From NCBI GenBank assembly GCA_020466095.1, contig CM035806.1, positions 128,665,679-128,729,678 of the forward strand: a stretch of DNA of 64,000 bases. The letters run 5' to 3'. The position numbers and the translations under genes are program-made. Positions 56,474 through 64,000 of the stretch are shown here, piece after piece. Below the pieces are notes generated by a model that saw only the letters and a program-made list of their open reading frames with translations, was not told the origin of the DNA and did no database searches. The DNA comes from Chlorops oryzae (lineage: Eukaryota; Arthropoda; Insecta; Diptera; Chloropidae). Each line of letters opens with the position of its first letter. The first letter of the stretch is position 1.

Positions 56474-59400
56474 ATGTCCCTTTCCAAAAATCCGGAAAAA
56501 ACGTGGATACAGGTAAAGTGTCTCCAAATTAATCTCCATCGGGCCATAGGGGCGTCATGGCGACTTGCGGCGCTGGTGGAGAAAGAAGGGATGGACGTAG
56601 TGCTCATCCAAGAGCCTTGGGCTGCGAAGAGCCACGTAATCGGGCTTGGCACTAAGTCATGTAAGTTGATCTACAGCAATAATATCGACCGACCAAGGAC
56701 GGCTATGCTAGTCAACAAACATATTAATTTCCTTCCTATTACAGAACTCACACAAAGGGACGTAGTGGCAATACAGGCAGAAGTGCCTAGTGCCAGAGGG
56801 AGAAGAACTATAGTCCTGGCTTCCCTTTACCTACCTAGTGACTCGGAGGAAGCAGTAACCAACGAGCTCAAGCAGATCGTAGATTACTGCAAGAAGAGGA
56901 ACCTGCAATGGGTAATAGGATGTGATGCAAATGCGCATCATACCGTCTGGGGCAGTACCGACATCAATGAGAGGGGTGAGTCATTACTTGATTTTATTAC
57001 AACAAATAATTTTACAGTAGTGAATAGGGCTAATGATCCCACTTTTGGAAATGCAATTCGAGAAGAGGTGCTAGATCTTACTCTTGCGAGCTGCTTTACA
57101 GCAAACAGCATATCAAACTGGAGGGTACTCGAAGAGATCTCCTTGTCGGACCACCGATATATACGGTTCGACTTGACAGGAGGCTCGAAGAAATCGTTTA
57201 AGTTAGAAATGCTAGGAAGGCCAACCGGCCAACCTTTAAATTCTCCTTAGAGCAGGATATTGAAGGCATAAGGGGGAAGATCAATAACTCTCAAGAACTA
57301 GATCGCGAAGTTAAAAAGTTAAGTGAAAACATAAATACAGCCTTCGAAAATAGTTGCAATCCAACGACCAGAAGACGGTCAAGAAATGTGCCTTGGTGGA
57401 ACAGGCAATTGGACGAACTAAGGTCGAGGGCGCGCCGCCTATTTAATAAGGATAAGTCCAATGGGGACTGGGCAACGTATAAAAGTGCCCTCACAGCCTA
57501 TAATAAAGAGCTGAGGAATTCGAAGAGAGCATCATGGAGGAAGTTCTGTGGGGAGATTGAAACGCTCCCAGCAGTAACAAGACTTAAAAAATCGCTCACG
57601 AAAAACCATTCAAACGGTCTCTCAACTTTAAAGAAGACCGACGGAACACTTACGGGAAGCCTTGAAGAAACGGTACAGCTATTGCTAGAAACCCATTTCC
57701 CGGGCTGCGTTAATTGCGACGAGAGCGCAGAGCATACCGAGGATATACAGTTCTTGGTTGCGACTAGACGAGATCGAGCATTAACCCGCAAAATATTCAC
57801 CGTAAACAAAATTAAATGGGCAGTCTCCACCTTCAGTCCATTTAAGTCACCTGGCGTAGATAATATACAGCCGTGCCTTTTGCAACAATGCATTCACATA
57901 TTAGCGCCGCACTTGTTAGAAATCTTTAGAGCCAGCCTACAACTAGACGTAGTGCCAAAAGATTGGTCAAGTGCAAGAGTAGCCTTCATCCCTAAACCTG
58001 GGAGACAAGAGGCATATGTGCCTAAGGCTTTCAGGACCATCAGTATGACATCCTTTCTCCTCAAAACAATGGAGAAAATCTTAGACCAATACATAAGGGA
58101 GACCTACCTCTCAAGGCTCCCTTTGCATTCGGAACAATATGCCTACCAAACAGGTAAATCTACGGATACTGCCATACATAGCCTAACAACAAAGATTGAA
58201 AAGGCTTTAGACAGTAAAGAAATAGCTCTCTGTACATCAATCGACTTTTGACAATGCGTCATTTAACTCCATCGAAGAAGCAATGATCAGGAAAGAGATT
58301 CCACAAATGATCATCAAATGGACGCTCAGTATGCTCCGAAGGAGAACTGTGGTCTTTGACTCGCGATTATAGGCACTCACAGTAAGGACAACCAAAGGAT
58401 GTCCCCAGGGAGGAGTACTATCCCCTCTTCTTTGGATTTCAGTCATCGATGAGCTACTTCAGATCCTCGATGAGAACGGGTTCGAAGTTCAAGGCTTTGC
58501 AGACGATCTGGTAATTGTGGTCAGAGGCAAATTTTCCTCTACCATAACTGATCGGATGCAACTAGCCCTTGACATAACCTCTAAATGGTGTCAAGAAAAG
58601 GGACTCTCAATTAACCCAACCAAAACTACTGTAGTACCCTTCACCAGAAGACGAAAGCTCAACCTTGGGGCTCTAAAACTCGGTGGACAGGAACTAAACA
58701 TTTCCGATGAGATGAAATATCTAGGGGTTATCCTAGACAAGACACTTAATTGGAACCAACATCTATCGTATATTTCGAACAAAGCCATGAAGGCAATATT
58801 CGCGTGCCAAAGGCTGTACGGTAAAAATTGGGGAGTACGACCTTAAATGATGGCGTTGTCCTTTAAAACAGTCACCCTTCCCATGATCACATTTGCATCA
58901 TTGGCATGGTGGCCTAAAATAAACCAAAGGAAGGCTCTTAACATCCTGAACAGGATACACAGAATAGCCTGCCTGAACGTGACGGGGGCGATGAGAACCT
59001 GTCCACCTACAGGCCTGGGATCGCTAATAGGGCTAACACCTCTTCACATTGTGATTGAAAGAGAACCAGCCCTTGCAGCACTCAGGCTTCCTAACTTGTG
59101 CAACTTGAGAAAAGGTAATCTTACAGGGCATATAAAGGCTCTAGATATCTTCTGGGACACCCCATGCCTGGGGCTATCCGACAAAGTGCACAAAAAACAT
59201 ATTTTCTCCCGAGATTATGAGGTAGTCATTAGAGATCGTGACTCATGGAGAAATAATAATATATAAATCGCAGAGGGCTCGCAGAAATGGTACACCGACG
59301 GGTCCAAAATGGATGACGGCAGCGTTGGAGCTGGAGTTGTTGGGCCTAATTTTCAGAAGGCAGCTGCTATGGGGAAAACATCAATTTTTCAGGCGGAGGT

Positions 59401-60103
59401 CCACGCCTTAGAGCTGTGTGTCAGAGAATGTATACGACGGAACACTTCAGGTTCCCACATATGTGTCTTCTCAGACAGTCAGGCGGCTCTGAGAGCCCTT
59501 TCAGCATTCACTATCAACTCAAAACAGGTGTATGAATGCCATGGGCTTCTTCAAACCCTATACAGGAGGAATACTGTTACTCTATATTGGATACCGGGGC
59601 ATGAAGGACATCCAGGCAATGAAAGAGCGGACTGCCTAGCCAAAAGAGGTACGGCAAACCCTTTCATTGGACCAGAACCATTCTGTGGGGATAACAATAG
59701 CTACAGCAACGACCTGATTAGGAAATGGGAGGAGAAAAGCCTAAATGAATGCTGGAGAGCCCACAAGGGCATGCGGCAGGCAAAAAGGCTCATAAGTCTC
59801 ACGACCATCAGGGCGGAGGCTACACTTAACCTGAGCAGAAACAATATCAAGATCTATACTGAACTCTTAACGGGCCACTGTAGACTGAAATATCACCTGA
59901 AAAAGATGGGGGTGATAAACGAAGATCTCTGTAGACTTTGGAAGTCAGAGCAGGAAACAGCAGAGCATGTTTTATGTACTTGCCCTGCTGCGGCTAGGCG
60001 CAGACTCGCGTGTTTAGGGGAAAGAATAATGGTCCCTCAAGCAATTAGTCGTTTTAGTCCTTTAGAAATTCTAAGATTCTATAATAGTCTTAAATTATGG
60101 TAA
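56474..60103 (+). pseudogene. LINE ORF2: endonuclease, reverse transcriptase, RNase H (broken)
   Basis: Starts ATG 56474. The apurinic endonuclease motifs LQINLHRA, IQEPW, DANAHHTVWG and SDHRY are present. RT motifs are TTKGCPQGGVLSPLL and FADDLVIV. The RNase H motifs WYTDGSK, AEVHALE, FSDSQAAL and GNERAD are intact. It ends with a Cys/His knuckle (DLCRLW...EHVLCTCP). Defects: frame change near 57210, an extra T near 58247, stops TAG about 58369, TAA 58844-58846 and TAA 59264-59266. So it is inactive though full length. Confidence 0.92.
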
Positions 60104-60266
60104 AGGAACACAGGCTGCACAAAAGATCTTTTAGGCCGTGGTGCTTTACAGCCTACTTAATAATAATAATACACCAATGGGAAAGGCCAAAATTTTATAA
60201 GCATCTGCTTGTTTTTATCGCAATATTCAATTAAATTTCGAAATTGTTAGTTTTGAATTCACTTAC

Positions 60267-60492
60267 CCGGACGTGGAGCATGGATCAACTTCGGGCCATG
60301 ATAGACGTCTCTTGCAGAATGCTAATAGGGCGCGGGGGGCTGGCTCTTGTACATGTATGGGCGAATTTCGATTACGAAAGGAGCCTGTTCGTTGAGGACC
60401 CAAGTATTCGAGAGCTCGTGATTGTCGCCTTGAGCCAATCGGGGTTGTATTAGCTGAGTTGGCACCAGGCGGAGGAGCGACTTTTGGATAAC
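60267..60492 (-). CDS. stac: stac exon (first visible): Pro/Ser/Arg-rich N-terminal segment
   Basis: This exon encodes about 75 residues rich in Pro, Ser and Arg, beginning YPKVAPPPG and ending DPCSTSG. The acceptor (tag at 60493-60495 on the minus strand) follows a T-rich tract. The donor is GTAAGT (60261-60266). It enters after one base of a codon and leaves after two, which exactly fits the acceptor of the 47248 exon, restoring a Gly codon. It contains no Met codon and no recognised domain; it looks like a disordered tail. The upstream exon supplying the first base was not found in 60493-64000. Its inclusion rests on phase agreement and good splice sites, not on homology. Confidence 0.6.
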
Positions 60493-60976
60493 CTAAAAAC
60501 AATTATTCTCATATCAATTATTATTATAAAAACAATTATTGTTCTTTCCCGTGGGATGACGGCCAAAAGCCTATTAAAAACACAAAAATTAAAATTAAAA
60601 AGGCCGAAACTAGAATAACTTAAAGAGGAATGTGAATTCATTTCCGTAAGAAAAAAAATATTTCAATAAAATTGCGTTTCATTTACAGTAAAGTACGGAC
60701 AAATGCAACACGTTTTTTGCTCGAATTCCTGTGAACTTATACGTTCTTTGCATTATTCCGTGCATATTTTCCTGAGAACTCATAAGAAAGGCTTCAAAGC
60801 ACTTTGCACTTATGAGGTTTTTGCATTTATTCGTGTTTCATTTATCCGTAGATCCCGGTGTACGAGTACATAGCATACAACTGCATCATAAGCTGAGCTA
60901 CAAACACGGTTGCATACAAAAAGTTTTTTGAAAGTTTTTTCTCCACTTTTTTTTTGTTCATATTTATGTAAAGTGA
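60493..60976. other. Sequence upstream of first visible stac exon
   Basis: T-rich acceptor region then A+T-rich sequence. No upstream coding exon recognised. Confidence 0.45.
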
Positions 60977-62496
60977 GCACAAAAAGTTTACGTACACCTT
61001 GAACTTCTCAACAATACTACTTTTTTTTCCAATTAAAATTCTAAAGTGTAATTTTTTATTTATGAAATAGGAAAGACTGATATTTTTATTTTAGAACAGA
61101 AAAATAAATGCTTCAAAAATACTTCAATTAAAGAAACCAACGAGCGAAAAACAAAAATTGACACAGATGCATATCAAACAAGTAAGAAAGCTAAAGTCGG
61201 TCAAGCCCGACTTTGAAATACCCAGCGTCCCGACATTATGACCGCACTATGTTTTGCTTCTCTACTTTTGGGCGTGGCAGTGGGAGGGCAACATTAATTA
61301 TTTCCCTACACCTTTCATTCGCATTGGTGAACCCATGTTGCGAATTTGAAGCTTCTACGCCTTTTACTTCGGAAGTTACGAAAATTCTCCATTTGTGGGC
61401 GTGGCAGTGGGCGGGCCATATAAATTTTTTTCCTACACCTTTCATTCGCCTTGGTCAACCTATGTTGCGAATTTGAAGCTTCTACGCCTTTTACTTCACA
61501 AGTTACGATAAGCCCTTATTTGTGGGCTTATTTGTGGGCGTGGCTCACGGAGGGCGGCGTCCATTTTTTTCCAGGATATGTCCCTTTTCGTAGTTTAACA
61601 GTACACCAAATATCAATGGAATGTGTTGAGTGGTTCGCAAGTTACAAGCATTTTACTGAAAACACATTATATTCATTTGTGGGCGTGGCAGTGGGCGGAT
61701 GTCTCCCATTTTTACTTAGGATCATACTCGGATCCCGATATACCTGTGTGTCAAATTTGATTGGTCCAGCCGTTTCGGAGGAGATCCGACCACGGACGGA
61801 CGGACAGACGGACGACGGACGGACAGACGGACAGACGGACAGACGGACAGACGGACAGACGTTGACGACGTGATCGATTCGTGACGTACTATATATATGT
61901 CTATATCTCCGGAGCTTAATTCTCCCTGTTACAAGATTCGCACAAAACTAATATACCCCGCTTACGCTGGGTATAAAAAGTTTACGGACAGTTGAAGCCT
62001 TTTCATGGTAAACGGGTTCCAACAGCGAAGCTAATATTTTTATGGACTCTTTTGGCTTCTATAGAGACTTTCTGACGCCTACTGATGCTTATGACAAAAA
62101 CTGCCGTATCCTCTTGGGTCATTTTCGCCCAATTAGTCCTCTTTTTCTTAGGAAACTGCAATTATGATCGATAGAGATCACATTAGAGAACTGCGAAGGT
62201 GTATGTGATTGCTGCGGGAAGTCATACAAGAGCCATTGGCGGACAGTACACCTCTACTATGCAACCACCAATCACTACGTTTTCCCCAGCATTTCTTAGC
62301 CGTGGAATCGAATTTCTCTCATTCATGTCATTGTTGGCTTTTCCCCATATGTAGTCCGAATTCGTACATATTTTGTTCTTAAATAAAAATTCCTAATCTT
62401 TATTATTTCTATAAAAAAATTTACACTTTGGAGTTTTAATTGGGAAAAAATAGTAGTTTTGTTGAGAAGTTCAAAGTGCGCGTAAACTTTTTGTGC
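60977..62496. mobile_element. Element with ~80-bp inverted repeats (GCACAAAAAGTTTACG), hosting a Helitron-like insert
   Basis: Left gcacaaaaagtttacg...cttgaacttctcaacaa and complement at 62415-62496; the arms match over about 80 bp. The ends resemble Tc1-like termini, but a target duplication is not clear and no transposase motif was found. Interrupted by 61177-61979. Confidence 0.7.
61177..61979 (+). mobile_element. Helitron-like dispersed element, copy 2, with two 127-bp units
   Basis: Same start (acaagtaagaaagctaaagt, hairpin gtcggtcaagcccgac) and end (cgctgggtataaaaag) as 27080-28099, but only two 127-bp units (about 61267 and 61394). Expanded GGACA(G/C) microsatellite at 61794-61860. 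Confidence 0.65.
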
Positions 62497-62783
62497 GTCT
62501 GAAACTCATCACCTAGTAAAATATGTATGTATAACGACGATAAACTCAATAGAAACGGAGATATAGCACGATAAGTTTAATAATTTGTATGTAATCTCCT
62601 GTAAAATTTGTTTTTTGTTGCTTACATCAATTTGGCGGTTAGGGCTCGATGTATTCTGGACTGGTCTCAAAATAGACACTAAGGATTTCTTTGCAAAATG
62701 GCGTTTGAAATGGAAAACTTGTTAGGATTGAAATGATGTCGCAAACGCATTGTGCGCCATCAAGTTGATATTCAAGCGTATAT

Positions 62784-63033
62784 TCGCACATCGGCAACTA
62801 AAGTGGCACAAGTCAAAAATTCTCAATTTTGAGTTAACACATGAAACGTGTTGGCAATACTTCTCTCCACTAGCCTAACTAAGTTTAAACAGTTTCTATT
62901 ATTTTAGACTGTTGCCAAACGGCGATACAATTCTCCTTAACCACCAAAACTACATTGAAATTCGCCAGAGCTTTTTGTGTTTTCGGATAGATTGTAAATT
63001 TCGACTTATGCCACTTTAGTTGCCGATGTGCGA
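62784..63033. mobile_element. Inverted-repeat MITE (TCGCACATCGGCAACTAAAG ends)
   Basis: Arms tcgcacatcggcaactaaag, continuing tggca, and complement. Flanked by TATAT on both sides. 250 bp. Confidence 0.82.
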
Positions 63034-63356
63034 TATATGAGTATAAAGAAGAAAGGGCAGAGAAAATTAAGTTTGGCGAAGGCTTATTAGCACTGAGTGT
63101 GGGCCCGAAATTTTTTGTACATACATACATACATAAATATTGGAGATTGAAAAATAGCCTTGGAAATTTGTATTAAGTTTCCAAATATGTATCAAGGTCG
63201 AGGTCTGATGAGAAAGTTTAGATTGCTGCATTTAAATTCGTTTGAAAGGATGTGAGAACGTGCAGCAACTTTGATAACAACCGGGGTAAACTAAATATTA
63301 TTGATGGCGACTGGTTGGTGGCAATCATGCTTGCGAGGTGTACCAAGGGGTATGTA
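63034..63356. other. Unassigned A+T-rich sequence
   Basis: CATA microsatellite at 63118-63134; no gene. Confidence 0.4.
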
Positions 63357-63833
63357 TTACGTGACCAACTGTACCGATTTTTCCGGTATTGTACCGAATT
63401 TTGAGGCAAGATACGAAATTTGGCAATTTGGCAATTTGTACCGAATTTTACTACTGGCAAAATTAAATAAAAACAACCGAAATTAGTAGAAAAATCAGTT
63501 AAACTGGTAAATATACATTCAAAAATCAAAATAGGAAATAATGATTTTAATAGAATGAAAAAATAATTTAAAAATATATTGTTTTTAAGAGAAGAATTTT
63601 CGAAATTGCTAGGGTTTTTGAGGTCTGAAATTGAGGACCCGTTTTTGTTTTTTTTTTTTGTGCTCTTCAATTTTGAGGAAAATTACTCAGGTAAAATGAA
63701 AAAAATTATTAGTTGAATAAATAAAAAACACATTTAATGGTATTGTTTTCTTTCTTTTATGTGTACCGATTTTTCACATGCAATTCCGGTATTTGTACCG
63801 ATTTTTGGTAAAAAAAAGAAGTTTATCACGTAA
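63357..63833. mobile_element. Element with TTACGTGA ends and 8-bp target duplication GGTATGTA
   Basis: Left ttacgtga, right tcacgtaa, flanked by GGTATGTA at 63349-63356 and 63834-63841. Subterminal gtaccgatttt(t/g) motifs occur on both sides (63379, 63755, 63795). An 8-bp duplication suggests hAT or P-like; no coding sequence recognised. Confidence 0.8.
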
Positions 63834-64000
63834 GGTATGTATAAACCGCTTTTAAGCTTGAAAGCATGTGACATAAGAAGGGCTGATGATATTACAATGA
63901 AGCTCCTAGACACTCAATGTTCACGTAATAAGAGCAATCCGGGCAGCATTTTTTTCAGCAAAAACAAAATCAAACCAACTGATAGATAAATTAATCATCG

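Larger units (their letters stand above)
55110..60169 (+). mobile_element. Full-length LOA-type non-LTR retrotransposon with 13-bp target duplication
   Basis: Flanked by TACACCAATGGGA at 55097-55109 and 60170-60182, exact over 13 bp. The 3' end is a (TAA)n tail (about 60157-60169). The 5' UTR is about 640 bp, followed by ORF1 and ORF2. Domain order endonuclease-RT-RNase H with a DUF4780 ORF1 is typical of the LOA clade; the related R1 or I clades cannot be excluded by eye. Confidence 0.93.

Overview
The window looks like the intron-rich genome of a higher fly (Brachycera, plausibly a tephritid). It is A+T-rich and full of TGTATG-type microsatellites. It carries Himar1-like irritans mariners, an LOA-type LINE, and many small hAT, PIF/Harbinger and TA-target elements. 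The protein-coding exons match dipteran Munc13-4/BAIAP3 family proteins. The species is inference.

There is one cellular gene, read on the minus strand from at least 60492 down to 17053: a Munc13-4/BAIAP3-type priming factor, probably the orthologue of Drosophila staccato (stac, Unc-13-4A). Nine coding exons can be placed from reading frames, splice sites and matching intron phases: 60492-60267, 47248-47005, 34634-34466, 29979-29628, 23408-22899, 22457-21984, 20299-18913, 18808-18562 and 17144-17053. They join without a stop into at least 1,232 residues: a Pro/Ser-rich N-terminus, a C2 domain with a long Gly/Pro insert, a MUN (MHD) region, and a second C2 with all Ca2+-binding aspartates. The first coding exon is not visible and probably lies upstream of 60492.

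Everything else is intron, 3' flank (1-17052) or 5' flank, and most of it is transposon debris. In the 3' flank (1-17 kb): a ZMYM1-like hAT relic, a set of elements with CATTAGGG ends, two hAT MITEs with perfect 8-bp target duplications, and a CCCAG-ended element carrying a tRNA-like core. The last intron contains a ~1.2 kb GA/CT satellite that serves as its polypyrimidine tract. The 6.2-kb intron (23.4-29.6 kb) has a hAT relic and a 127-bp-repeat, Helitron-like element. The 4.5-kb intron (30.0-34.5 kb) has a Himar1-like mariner split by a foldback insert. The 12.4-kb intron (34.6-47.0 kb) has a 974-bp foldback, a Gypsy retrotransposon lacking its 3' end, and a second mariner carrying a MITE. 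The 13-kb intron (47.2-60.3 kb) has a complete Harbinger element, a Harbinger/hAT/mariner nest three layers deep, and a full-length LOA-type LINE with a 13-bp target duplication.

No mobile-element gene here is intact. I see no CRISPR, operon or defence-type system. The most notable observations are the adenine-free intron satellite, the shared nonsense codon in both mariners, the Pol III-like cores inside terminal-inverted-repeat elements, and the nested insertions with clean target duplications.
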